64,000 nt of DNA from Nephrocerus scutellatus. Its lineage: Eukaryota > Arthropoda > Insecta > Diptera > Pipunculidae. A program made the translations under genes and the position numbers. Position 1 is the first letter of the stretch; every line of letters starts with the position of its first letter. The stretch lies in assembly GCA_947095585.1 (NCBI GenBank), contig OX352762.1, positions 114,730,930 to 114,794,929 on the forward strand. The letters are read 5' to 3'. Below, piece by piece: positions 24,239 through 35,625 of the stretch. Under the pieces are notes generated by a model. It ran no database searches, had not been told where the DNA came from, and was given only the letters and a program-made list of their open reading frames with translations.

Positions 24239-24970
24239 TTATAGGTGGCTTAGTCCTCTTATGAATGCCAATATATCTGCTAGGTCGATAGGTCTGGCAT
24301 TCTGCCATAGAACTGTGTGAGCCTTGAGGTATCGAAGTCTTGTTCGGGTGAGGGAATCACATATAAAAAATATGTGTTCTGGCGTCTCCTCTGTCTCGCC
24401 GCAAAAGTGGCAGCGATCTGTTTGGGATTTCCCCATTTTTGTTAACTGGCCCTTAAATGGACCATGTCCCGTCATGTACCAGACAAAGGATCTCAGTGTT
24501 TGTCGGTTTAACTTGATTGCTTTGTTAATATATTTAATGTTGCATTTGAGAAGCTTTTTGGTTTGTTTCATCGTCATTGATGATTCCCATTCAGCCTCGA
24601 TGGCGTTGTTTGCACACTCTTTAATGTTATTTTTAAGGTGGCTCTTGCTGAAGGCAATGCTTGGCTCGGGGCCAGTGAAGGTCTCTTTCGCGCCTGCTCT
24701 TGCGCAGAGGTCTGCTGCCTCGTTCCCATAAATGCATGAATGGCCTGGAGACCACATCAGGTTGACCTTGTTGGTTTTTGCCAGTTCATTTAGGTGGCAG
24801 TATCAGATCCACGTTGTTTTTGAATTGAAGACCGGGCCTTTTAGCGCTAGCAGAGCGGCCTGACTGTCGGTTCTTCTATATTTTCTTTATATGCATTCTA
24901 ATGTTCAGGCTTCTTATGCTGTTGTTTCTGCCTGGAAAACGGTTGGAGATTTTCCTAGGGTTATACGTAA
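24239..24970 (-). pseudogene. LINE C-terminus: RNase H and zinc-binding tail (family B)
   Basis: The open part (24239-24757, 172 codons) begins WSPGHSCIYGNEAADLCARA, the last RNase H helix box. It continues to RQTLRSFVWYMTGHGPF and CHFCGETEETPEHIFFICD, a CxxC...H...C zinc-binding tail, and ends normally. Upstream on minus, the degraded first half of RNase H reads GVFGPRLKLRITLGKSPTVF, then QAETT (catalytic Glu), DSQAALLALKGPVF (second Asp) with stops. Matches the plus-strand piece at 41580-42460, so a second RNase H family of I/R1/LOA type. The 5' part is missing. Confidence 0.87.
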
Positions 24971-25185
24971 TTTGAGTCTGGGTCCGAATACCCCTTCCCC
25001 TGTCGTATGAATGGAGGTTAAAAAGGACCTCAAAGTAGTCGAAAATATAGTCAAACAGGGGTCAAATCAAGTTAAATATAAGAACCTAAAAACACGATGC
25101 TTTATGAATTCTTTTTTTAGGGGCTGCACATTAAAAGTTGGGAGATCAGTTTAAGCTAAATTTAATATGAAGTAAAAGAAAATCT

Positions 25186-25457
25186 GTGTGCGCCGTGGCT
25201 CAGTGGATAAGTGCACAGACTTCTGACTAGGAGGTTTGTGGTTCGAATCCCAGTAACACCAAAGGTATTTTTCACGGTCCAACTTCTCGCGAATGTCTGA
25301 CAAACATCCGGAAGTAATAACTTGTCACGGAAAGCTTATCAATTGCCGTTCGGATACAACATTAAATTGTAGGTCCCTTCCATTTGTGTAAAAAATATAC
25401 ATGCACACCATGAGCCCTGGACCGCAATAGTCTGTGGCGCCAAAATATTATTATTAT
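25186..25457 (+). mobile_element. tRNA-derived SINE, best-preserved copy
   Basis: About 270 bp. Pol III A box TGGCTCAGTGG at 25196-25206 and B box GGTTCGAATCC at 25240-25250, then a tRNA-unrelated body (TCTCGCGAATGTCTGACAAA, TAACTTGTCACGGAAAGCTT, GTAGGTCCCTTCCATTTGTG) and a tail CCCTGGACCGCAATAGTCTG, TGGCGCCAAAATATTATTAT. It is flanked by AAAAGAAAATCT (25174-25185) and AAAATAAAATCT (25458-25469), a 12-bp target duplication with one mismatch, which fits retroposition. The head still folds partly as a tRNA but no clear anticodon can be assigned. Confidence 0.9.
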
Positions 25458-27590
25458 AAAATAAAATCTAAGATCTATTGTAACCAATATTAATTTTCGA
25501 AGTTGCGGACCGTGATTATCACTGAGCTGGATACTCTCACCCAATTCAATGAAAAATGTTCATCTAAGAGCAAAACTCCCGCTGAGAGTTGTGGAACGTT
25601 GTGGAAAAATGTAAAACGGTCCAACGGCTTACGACACATATTTAAGAATCTTTGTGAGATGTGTGCACAACAGGTGGAAAATTATGCCGGAAATGAACAA
25701 ACATCCGATATAATAGGCTTTCATCAGGTTTGCGTATACTACAGTCGGGGATCGGAATGCACGCAAACGAATGAAAGTATGAATGAATGAATGGCCTGGA
25801 CGTGCAAACAAAACAGTTAAGACCTTTTCACGCAGATATAATCTTCCGTTTACAGAGGAATATACAAAAAAAAAAACCAACAACAAGAACCACAACAACA
25901 GCAACAACACAACAGCAGTGTAAAAATCATGCAAAAGAGATTCCAAGCGAGTCCTTTACAATTTAAATTATAAAGAAAAGTATGCGCTTTTTGCTTTTGC
26001 TTTCCGGTTACAATTCAGCCATTTTGTGTGCCATGACAGCCTTTGGTTGTGTTGTCGACATCCTAGCGAATATTGGATAGATGTGTGGTGGGGGTGGTGG
26101 ATGACGGTGATGCAGATGGCACACACACACGTGATACGAGCGCAATCATTCAAATGGAACATCGGCGATATTAAAGATCCATCTAAGTCTCAGGCTGGTG
26201 GAGGTCGGTTTTTGTTGATCCTTCCTGTGCAGCGGATGAAAGTAATTCATTTTCTCGCGTGTGTCAGTGTGTTTGTTGTATGTTTGCAGTAGTTCCACTA
26301 AATGGCAAGCCAGCTTCGCCGCGAGCCATCTCATCTCAAGACCTCCCTTTTATGAGTACATCTACATAATTTCTCTGTGACCTCTGCCATGATGCGGATA
26401 TTCTGTTTTTGTTGTCCTTTTTAGTAGGCTTACATTTTCTATTGCTTTGTTGTTGCTTCTTTGCAATCCTTTCATTACTATTATTTGCCATACGAAATCA
26501 CGCCAGGCAGACAGGAACAGTGGAAGGCTTGTGATTTCTTAAACAAACATCACATTTATCGCACTTGTTGTGCTCCAGGACGAATAGGCGAATAGGGAAC
26601 GTCTCTGTGAATAGAACAAATTCCGCGTTTCTACAGCACATAAGTACCACCCTCACGATGCACAGAAGAAGTAGTAATGGAAGGGATAGTTGAACTGAAG
26701 CAAAAGCAACCATAAAATGCGAAATTTAATTTATTTCAATTTAAATTCTACGAAATAACAAAACAAGAAATCTCCGGTACTCGGCTATTACTTCTAAACT
26801 CTGTCAGCTGAACCTGTCTTAATATCACGTAACCCAACTTGCAATGATAGGTCGTGACGTTTTAAATTGCGCCTTTTTCTTGCTCTTTTGAATTCCCATA
26901 AACTTAAGAGTTAACTTTCTGATTTCCACCAGAACAATTTATTAAAACTGATCCTAGGGATTATTGTTGTCGGAGTTTTCCTTTCGTTGTTTATCTTTGC
27001 TTAAGTTTTGCTGGCAAAATTTAGAACCCAAGAAGAAGAACGATGGTAAATTTATTTTAATGATTTATATTGACGGGCGCCCGCTACCCCATTAATCGCA
27101 CTCCGTCTTTCAACAGAGCCAGAGATTTAAACCACAAAACCAACGTTTACGACAAAATAATTATTTAACGTGTCAACGTCAGCTGTCTCAGAGTATTAAT
27201 TCTTGATCGAACCAATTAAGCGAACCGGGAGAAGAGAAAAAAAAATATTCGATTAATCTTAAGGTTCAAAAAAAGTCAATTTGTGTCGAGTACTTTACTA
27301 AGCTGTGCTGAGTTATATGATTTCAGACTATGGATCAATTGACTGCGTCGATAGCCATTTTGTCCGAAATCATAATATATGGGTTGATAATATTTTTACT
27401 AGAAGCAAATTTGGATAGACTATCAGCCATCTGCAGAGTAGGGCAAATAACACAGAATGCTTTAGAAAGGCATGTGGCCGCAACTATCTCTGACTGGTAG
27501 ATGTGCGATCAAACCTCCACGTGGTGGCCAGCCGATGGTAATTTCCCTCCAGTACAGGAAAAGCGAAATGATCGGATCCGTTCAGAGAGA
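25458..27590. other. No gene recognised
   Basis: Includes a CAA/CAG run at about 25876-25917. Short frames on both strands lack domains. Confidence 0.5.
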
Positions 27591-27733
27591 GGTTGGCGCG
27601 AGGCCAATAACCTCGCCCGTAAAAAAAACATATTAATAATATTTGGCAAAACAACCGGGGTCCGGTCCGGCCCTCCCGTTGGGTTCCGTAATAATAATTG
27701 TTTACAAGCGAGGTTATTGGCCTCGCGGCAACC
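27591..27733. repeat. 26-bp inverted repeat around a reversed RTE tail
   Basis: The left arm at 27591-27616 contains CGCGAGGCCAATAACCTCGC; the right arm at 27708-27733 is its reverse complement over 26 positions with one mismatch. The 91-bp spacer, read on minus, contains GGACCGGACCCCGGTTGTTT then TGCCAAATATTATTAATATG, resembling the RTE 3' terminus at 35575-35625. A transcript could form a hairpin. Confidence 0.85.
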
Positions 27734-27739
27734 ATATTA

Positions 27740-28550
27740 TGGAACCCCAAATCAGCCTCGGATACACTGATGAACGACGACCACGGCAACGCAAACGGCT
27801 AAACGATTTAAGAATTTTCTCATGGAACGTACGTTCACTGTATAGAGCTCGAGTTGCACAGTTGCTACCCGATACCCTGTCCAAATATAACGCTGACATA
27901 ACAGAAATTTAGGAGATGGTGGTGGACGGGGTCTAACAAAAATCAGAATATGACATATATTACAGCTGTCATGCAAGACATCATGTGCTCGTTTCTAGTC
28001 AGCAAAATAATGAAATCCACCGTTATCGGCTTTAAAGCAATAAATGAACGGCTATGCACCCTTCGCGTGCGAAGCAGATTTAAATACATAAGCCTCATAA
28101 ACGTTCACGCACCTACATAAGATGAAAAAGTAGAATTCTATGAATCAGTCGAACGGGAACTCCATGCCTGTCCTCAGTATGACGCAAAAAAAACGAGTCA
28201 TACAGATGGCAGTAAGCAATAATTTGGTCGTTGCGAGTCCACAAAGCCACCTGTGTATCTCGTGATGAAACCATTCGCATCCAGATAGACCACGTGTTCA
28301 TAGGCCGCCACCACAACCCGAACCTGATGACGGTACGAAAGTACCGAGGTGCCAACGTCGACTCGGACCACTATCTTGTTGGTATGGTACTTTGAGCGCG
28401 GATTGCAACATCATGAAAGACTGCATCCGCGAATCAGGTTCGAGTCAACACGGCTGCCCTTCGCAACGAAGAGATCAGAAAAAACTACGGTCAAGCGTTA
28501 GGACTCGCTCTAAAGAAGAGAAATGGACACGCCATAAGAATAATGTCATT
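27740..28550 (+). pseudogene. RTE-type LINE endonuclease fragment
   Basis: LRIFSWNVRSLYRARVAQLL and SKYNADITEI begin the endonuclease (WN.R...ADI..QE) at about 27807. They are followed by YDIYYSC, IGFKAINERLCTLRVRSRFK, INVHAPT, FYESVERELHACPQYD and, after an internal deletion that removes the GDFNA box, IDHVFIGRHHNPNLMTVRKY and NVDSDHYLVGMVL (the C-terminal SDH box). Several stops. This is the endonuclease used by RTE elements to nick target DNA; this copy is dead and loses the RT. Confidence 0.87.
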
Positions 28551-28574
28551 AGTACTGCTGACTGGTTTACTCCA

Positions 28575-28999
28575 TCTTAGGCAGTAGCTCCAAGTGTTTG
28601 ATCTCTCAAAAAAGATCGCACATCGGCGCTATTGTAGGTGTCATCATTGGACACTGTCTCATAGGCAGACATGCAGCAAGACTTGGAGCCATCTCTAATG
28701 ACTTCTGCAGAAGCCGCATGGAACAAGAGAAAGAGGAGACCATTGTCCATTTACTCTGTACTTGTCCAGCCCCCTCCCAAAAGCGTAAACTTCATATGGG
28801 AGCTTTCTTCTTCAACAACACCAATGATCTCATCAACATTGACATTAGTAGTCTCCTACGCTTCATACGAAGCTCTAATTGGTTCTTCGAGTAGGCAGTC
28901 GGTTGTTCGAAATTGTTCCGGATCCGTGTGGTATCACAATGGACCATTACTGGTCTAAGTGTGTCGCTTTCACTGACAGCCACCTTAACCCAACCTAAA
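28575..28999 (+). pseudogene. LINE 3' end, zinc-binding tail and UTR (family A)
   Basis: IVGVIIGHCLIGRHAARLGA, NDFCRSRMEQEKEETIVHLL, CTCPAPSQKR and FIRSSNWFFE-stop (28892-28894) parallel 5110-5442. The 3' UTR has GGTATCACAATGGACCATTA, CTGGTCTAAGTGTG and CAGCCACCTTAACCCAACCT, closing with a CCTAA-like tail. The break at about 28575 marks a 5' truncation next to the RTE fragment. CHCC order is C(RS)R rather than CRSC, so one zinc ligand is lost. Confidence 0.85.
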
Positions 29000-31263
29000 G
29001 TCATTGCGTTCTTGGTTGATAGAATTGGATGGATCCGAACTTTTATTCAAAGTAATTAACCCATTTTGTTTATCCTGTGTAGCCAATGTATTACCAAATT
29101 TAGTCGGTCACAAGAACTGCTTAAGTTCCTCTTTATTCGATACAGGTATAATTTTGCCTTGTATGAATATATACTACATGATTACATTATTACTATATTA
29201 TATGATTATATTGTTTACTGTATTTGTTTGTTAATTATTCTTATGAACATAAGATGATTTCTCTATTGTATTGATTAAAAGGAATTAAAAAAAATAAAAA
29301 ATTAAAATTAAACCAACGTCCACCGGAACAACAATCAAACCACCTAACGAAAAATCTTTAAAGTAGCAATTAGTTTTTTAGATTCAGTCAAAATTTCATT
29401 TAAATTTTTATGTCCATTTTATGTTTATCTTTTTTTATTGTCCCACAATAGATGTGACGTTGCTCAAACTATTACTGAAAAATTCAAGCTCACTCCATCA
29501 CAATGATAAATACGAGTATCTTTAAATTTTCTTTTGTCTTGAATGGCTCGGTGGTTTTTTTTTACTCGTCATACAACAACAACAAGATGAAAATACACAC
29601 AATGGCGCCACATATTAAATTTCACTTTCATTTTCTAGAATGTCACACAGAAGAATGTATCTTGTTTGTTCTTCGTCCTTTCTATTATGCATGAAGACAA
29701 GGCATGGAACCCTCAACATATACCCAAGTACTATTACTAAACAAATTACCCGGATCGTCGTCTGTTTTTTTTTCATTCTCCAACAAGATAACATGTCCGT
29801 TGGTCGGTCATAAAAATTCCTGTGGACGCAAATCGCAGATAGGCGCATGCACACTGTATGAAAATTCACAGTGTAACCCACAGTAATATAATTCGAACTG
29901 TTTTCTTCATGCTTCCCCTATAGCCCTGGAGTACGCGGTCGCGTGGCCAGACACAGTGATTACTACCGCGTCAAATGACTACTCGTATTTGCACATAGAA
30001 TGAAAAAGAAATGTGTTGTAACAAGGCAACAATTGTTGTTGAAAAAGGGGACAACGCTCTTCAAGCAATCTCTGTTGTAACACAGAGAGAGGCAGAAGAA
30101 GGCTGATCGTATTCGCACGAGTACATGGTGTATACATTCAGTGAACTAAACGCCGTATCTTCCACCACAAGAAGTAATAAAAATGTACGCAAGCGAAGAG
30201 TTAACAATCGTTGCGACCCACCCCTAAATATAAAAGAAGTTACGTCATCCTTTGCGCCTGTCAGAGTAGGTATATCAAAATGATGGGATGATTTTACGAG
30301 CTACGAGTATTTTCCAACCAAGTTACCCATTTTGTTGTTCCTGTTGTTCGGCACTTGATCCTGAGCATTAATGCGTTCCATTTTGCTGATGCTGTAGAGA
30401 TAACATTTTTCGGTCGCTTACTCTATTCCTAGTTTCTAACACTAAGGGTCAGAAATTTTCTATAGTTGCGATATGTGATGGGGGAATATTACCGTCATTC
30501 GCTAAGATTAATAATGATGCAAAGAAGGCTGACAAAATGAAAGGTTTTGTGAAGCACAAACCGTGAATACCTAATATTCCATATCTCCATTTTGTTGAAA
30601 GTAATTTTAATTGCAAATAAAATTTAAATAAAAAGGAAGTTATGACACTTGACTAGTGGTGGTGAAGACCGAAGTGAGAAATTGCGACGAAAGCTCAACA
30701 AACTCACACCTTACACTCGGATTTCGATAGTCCTGGAAAATCGGCCAAACCATACAATATAACGTAGTTTCAGGCACGCTCTAACCCTTACTGCAAAGCA
30801 GGACAATATTTTATATCTCTTTCCTTATATAGCGTAGGTAGCTGCTAGCTGATGACGTAGATAGCTCCCAAAAAAATTTAAAAAAGTCCGCGGCCGTACT
30901 TTCGCAAAACTTATAAACTCGAATTTCACGAGTCACACAAAAATCTTGAAATTTGAGCTGTTTTCAAACCGAATACTGGGTACATAAAAAATATACAAAC
31001 CGCTACTAAATGCTGGTAATAAGCATCATATACAAGACCCACATCAAGTTCATCTAAACCTTTTAACCTTAACAAAGTAGTAAGTCAAGTTTTCGATTCA
31101 CAGGCTCCGACCACCATACCATCTCAACATCTCAACTTTATTAATATCAAGTACAGTTACCTTTCCCAGAGTAATTATAGGAAGCGAGGTAAAAAAAATA
31201 CCCTGTATCTGGTGAATGACAGTACACACAACATGCGCATACATGATCCGAAGAATAATCCCT
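29000..31263. other. No gene recognised
   Basis: AT-rich unique-looking sequence. No domain, tRNA or transposon end identified. Confidence 0.5.
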
Positions 31264-31584
31264 TTACGTGTCAAGGTTCTGTCCATGGTTGCTGTCTTCC
31301 TCTTTCTTTTCATTTTGTCCATTCGAAGTTGTTCTGGGTTTTTCTGTTCTATTTTTTCTTACTTTCCAACTAAATAGAAGAGGCCTTAATACACTACCTT
31401 GTCTGACATATTCTTTCTTTTGCCAGCTTTCTACAGATTTCGTTATAATCTTCTCAGTTCGTCCGTTCAATGTTTTTCTGGGTTTTTCTGTCCTTTTTTT
31501 CTCTTCTTTTTCCCAACTAAGTAGAAGAGGCCTTAATAGACTACCTTGTCTGACATCTTCTGACGTTTTGAGTTTCTCTGGCAT
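31264..31584 (-). pseudogene. RT motif-B fragment, tandemly duplicated
   Basis: The minus strand reads VRQGSLLRPLLLSW and, about 146 bp away, VRQGSVLRPLLFSW, both matching the GVRQGSVLSPLLF box of RTE/Jockey-type RTs. The repeat units at about 31320-31410 and 31466-31560 align at the DNA level (AACTAAATAGAAGAGGCCTT versus AACTAAGTAGAAGAGGCCTT). The sequence between is Lys/Arg/Glu rich and not RT-like. A scrap that was locally duplicated after insertion. Confidence 0.7.
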
Positions 31585-31674
31585 TTTATTGGTTTTGACA
31601 ACGTTTTAGGTGTCTTTAGGGTTCTATTTTGAATCCTATTTTAGTAAAAACTTTAACTTGACCCCTTTTGTCTG

Positions 31675-31960
31675 TATTTTGGACTACTTTGAGATCCTTT
31701 ATAACCACCTTCCACACGTCGTAGATAATTCTTTATATTCCGCGTGTGATGCATGTCTCGTTTCGCATAAGTGGCGCGTGTATGGGTTGAAATGTTTTTT
31801 TTTCGACTTTGAGGTCCTTTTTAAATTTTAACCACCTTCCACACGACCTAGAGAGCTGAAATTTTGTAAGTTTCTAAGTCCCAAATAGCAATTTTTTTAT
31901 ATTCCGCGTGTGACGCGTGTCACGTTTCGCATGTGGCGCGTGTGACGAGTGAAAAAAAGA
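31675..31960 (-). repeat. Satellite-like units, reverse orientation
   Basis: Two units in the opposite sense to 23400-24180: GAGGTCCTTTTTAAATTTTA, ACCACCTTCCACACGACCTA, GAGAGCTGAAATTTTGTAAG, then TATATTCCGCGTGTGACGCG. Spacing about 155-165 bp. Confidence 0.85.
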
Positions 31961-33284
31961 AAATACTTTTACAGATATTTTGGCGGTTATTACCAAATAA
32001 TAAGGTCCTAGGTGGCGTTTGTCGATGAATACATAAAAGTTTGTACCCGAAAAACTAAGGCTTTTTACATTTACTTGTATTTATTTTAAAAAAATATACA
32101 TAATATAAAGAAAAGTCCAGCAAAGTACGCTTGTGTAAGAAACATACAAAACACGCAGCAAAGATAAATGGGCCACTAAAAGAAGCCATACCCCAAAATA
32201 CCAAAAAGTATTTTATTCTTAAGAAGAAAAAACGGTGCACGCGAATTCATTCAGCACTGCCATGCTCATTTCATAAAAATCCCGATTAAAAGGAAAATGA
32301 TGTAAAGTGCACAAGGCGGAGTAAAAGTCGAGAAATAATTTTACTTAAAATATTGCTTAAAAAAAGGGAAAATATTACGTACAAGAACGAGTGCAGTGCG
32401 AGGACCATTATCGACGTTGGCAATAATAATTACTCCAAACTTATGCCTCGCTAAAAGTGTACGCTCCTCTTTGCGCCATATTTTAGCTTCGTGACCCTCA
32501 CCCAGCTGAACAAAATATGTTCTAAATGAAAAATATCCATCAATGCGGCAGTGGTGGTGAATGCTGTGTACATTTGGTCTACAACTACTACTTAAAGAGG
32601 CATTACAATTAAGCATAATTTATAGTCCATTTAAATATGATGCGATGGCAAGCGACGAAGGTAGCGACCAAAGCTCAAACTTACTGCCACAATTGGTGGT
32701 GGAAATTATAGAGATGAGAAGTGGTGTTAATTTCGCCATTAACCTTTGAATTCCGTTGGGTTCTTGTAGTCTCGTTATGCAAAGTTACGCAAAACAAAAC
32801 CAAGCGAAACTCGCAACTAATAAATTAGCATTGCTTAACACATTATACTATAAAATACAACAACAACAACAAAAACAACATAATAATGACAAATGCTGCT
32901 CGACAAAAAACCAAATGCTGTGTTGGACGATAACTAACCAAAGGCATTAAATGGTTGAATAATTCTCGACTCAGGACAGTAATAAAAACGATGAAGAAAA
33001 CCAGGACATTTCTTTGCGCCTGCCTTGGTGATAAGATCCTTGCATCAAATTTGTAGTACGAGTATATTGAAAATTATGATGGAATTTAATGGAAAATGCA
33101 AAGTTTTTCAACATTCAAATAGTACGTTTCTTGATTAGAACGATCTTACAGACTTTTAAAATAGCCATAAGTTTGAAATGTCTACTAGAAAATAAAGCAC
33201 CTACGGGATAAGATGCTTCCATCCAATCGAATTAGTTGCTAAGAGCCTCTAAGCCTCCTCATAAAATATAATCTAAAGATAAAC
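31961..33284. other. No gene recognised
   Basis: Contains a CAA run at about 32858-32881. No coding domain. Confidence 0.5.
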
Positions 33285-34365
33285 AACACTGGTAGTACTC
33301 CCACCTTTATCTTTCCGAGATCGGAGAGGTACAATGGATGGGAGGAAGTCATATATGTCACAATGACTACTAGTAATTTTCAATTCGGGATTAACAACTG
33401 GACCGTCTACAGTGTCAAGTCCTCTTCCGATCATAGTTATATAATGTTCAACCTGTCTCCCCAGTCGGAGACTCCCAACCCGTACAGAAACATTAAAAGA
33501 ACGAACTGGATGAAATTCAGTAACATTATCCAGAAAAAATTCCTTCTATTGAAACAGCTACGACTGCGGACGTGGACTCTGACATTAAGTTCTTTGAAAG
33601 CTCCATGGGTTTGGCCATGAATAGTGTCATGCCCGATCAGTCGCAGCAAGAAAAAGCATCTACCTTGGTGGAGCAATGAACTGGATTAGCTCAGAAGGCT
33701 GTCCAAAACCACGTTCATCATATGTTATACTAATAATATCTGGCAACCTTACAAGGACTGCCTGAAAACATACAAGAAAGCCATCAGGATAGCTAAACGA
33801 CGTTCTGTCAATCCATTGTGTCCACAAAGGAATCGACTAGAATATGTAAGATTCTATCCAAAGACAACTCTTGTCCGCCCCCTTTAAAAAGACTGGGTGG
33901 CACTTTGTCAGAATCAACGGCCGAAGCTTTGGACATCTTAGTAAATACCCACTTTTCCGCATGTAAGGACTTAGGCTCAGCACACTGGCTGAGTGCTCCT
34001 GAAAGACAGAAAGTAATACCATGCGAAATGGATAACATTATAACCCACAAAAAGGTTTCCTGGGCCATTTGCAAGTTTTTCCGCGCATAAATCACCTGGC
34101 CTTGACGGCATTCTATCTATCATGCTTCAGAAGAGTATAGGTGTGTTGGCCCCTGGGTTAGTGAATATTTTTTTTAGAAGTTGCCTAAAACTTAGCAATG
34201 CTCCCTGCAATTGGAGAAGAGTAAGAGTCGTGTTCATCCCCAAAGCAGGCAGAAGAGGTCATGAATCGGCGAAAGATTTTAAACAACGTAATCTATCGTC
34301 GTTCCTGCTGGAGCGAATCTTAGACTACCATATAAGACTAAGCTCCGAAGATACGGTCGTATCGA
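33285..34365 (+). pseudogene. LINE endonuclease C-terminus to early RT (I/R1-like)
   Basis: Successive frames give STPTFIFP, RYNGWEEV, NNWTVYSVKSSSDHSYIMFN (the endonuclease SDH box), PYRNIKRTNWMKF, RICKILSKDN and TLSESTAEALDILVNTHFSA. RT start blocks follow: IMLQKSIGVLAPGLVNIFFR, WRRVRVVFIPKAGRRGH, ESAKDFKQRNLSSFLLERIL. This order is seen in RNase H-bearing I/R1/LOA elements, so it may be the 5' half of family A or B. Frameshifts and stops throughout. It is cut at about 34365 where RTE sequence takes over. Confidence 0.86.
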
Positions 34366-34399
34366 ATTACCGGCCCATGCTAGGTAGCAGGGTGATCAG

Positions 34400-35625
34400 T
34401 TGTCGTGGTATTTTTTTTAAGGAGGAGGAGATGAGATGTTATCGTGGTATAACATTGTTGAGTACCGCGTATAAGATTTTCTCCTCTATCCTTCAAGGCA
34501 AGATAGCGTCATACACAACTGTCATGTCATGTACCAACTGATCAGATTTACACCCTTAGGCAATTGAAGGAAAAATGTCTAGAGTTTCAAAACTCTCTAC
34601 ACCATATTTTAATAGACTTTAAAGCCGCCTATGATAGCATAGCCAGAGTCGAACTTTATAAAGCCATGAAAGAATTCGGCATCCCATATAAACTGACAAG
34701 ACTATGTAGGTTGACCATGACCAATGTTATAAGCCAAGTAGAAATATCCGGATCACTATCAAGCCCATTCAACGTCTATAACGGGCTCCGACAAGGGGAT
34801 GGACTGGGCTTGCGTGCTCTTCAACCTGGCGTTGGAGAAAGTGATCCGAGACTCTGACGTAACGGACGGCGAGAGGAACAATGCTCTATAAGTCCGTTCA
34901 GATACGCGCTTACGCAGACGACATCGACATCGTTGGTAGAAACCGAAGGTCTGTACAGGAAGCTTTCATTCAGATCGAGCAGGCGGCACGTAATCTGGGA
35001 CTGCACATAAATGAGAGTACATGGTGGCAACGTCTGCGACTAGAAGATCCAACATTGGTCCCTCAATTAAAATAGTGGAGTGCGAATTTTAAGTGGTGCA
35101 ATCTTTTAACTATCTTGGGTCAACTGTATTAGCCGATAACAGCATGGAACCAGGTATACGCGCACGGTTGTTTAAAGCCAACAAAGTCTACTACATATAG
35201 TCTGTCAAGAATCTTCAAATCCAGGAACTTAACGATAACATTCAAACTGTGGGTATATAAAACAATGGTCACACCAGTACTTACATATGGATCCGAGACT
35301 TGGGTGTTTAACAAAAAGCATTCTGCCCTCTTAGCCGCGTTCGAGAGCGAAGTCTTACGGAGAATTGTTGGCCCCGTGTGTCAGGAAGGACGATTCCGGA
35401 GGCTATAAAATGATGAGATCTACCAGCGTTACCGCGATGTCGACATCGTGTAGAGAATTAAGCTCGGTAGGCTCCAGTGGGCAGGACACCTAGCTCACAT
35501 GAGCGAAGAGGATCCTGCTCGGAAAGTCTTTTGCGGTAGGATCAAAGTCGGGACCGGTGGAGAGACTTTTTGCGGGAGGCCAGGACCGGACCCCGGTTGT
35601 AGAGCCAAATATGATGATGACTGTT
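34400..35625 (+). pseudogene. RTE-type LINE, RT to 3' end
   Basis: CYRGITLLSTAYKIFSSIL opens the RT. ILIDFKAAYDSIARVELYKA (catalytic Asp), GLRQGDG and IRAYADDIDIVGRNRRSVQE (intact YADD near 34911) follow, then LGLHINES, LTYGSETW, EVLRRIVGPVCQEGRF and LGRLQWAGHLAHMSEEDPAR. The end is GGACCGGACCCCGGTTGTAG then AGCCAAATATGATGATGA, a short tandem tail. At least four frame changes and several stops. The preserved YADD means nothing functionally in a broken frame. Confidence 0.9.

Noticed and set aside
23209..24244. Open frames of 134 and 144 codons
   Set aside because: They follow the satellite-like units; their residues repeat with the DNA period and no domain is present.
25186..25256. Functional tRNA gene
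   Set aside because: A and B boxes are good but the acceptor and anticodon arms do not pair properly, and the segment continues into a repeated SINE body.
27484..27912. Frames of 89-101 codons on both strands
   Set aside because: Shadows over the inverted repeat and RTE endonuclease start; the real signal is the plus-strand endonuclease from about 27807.
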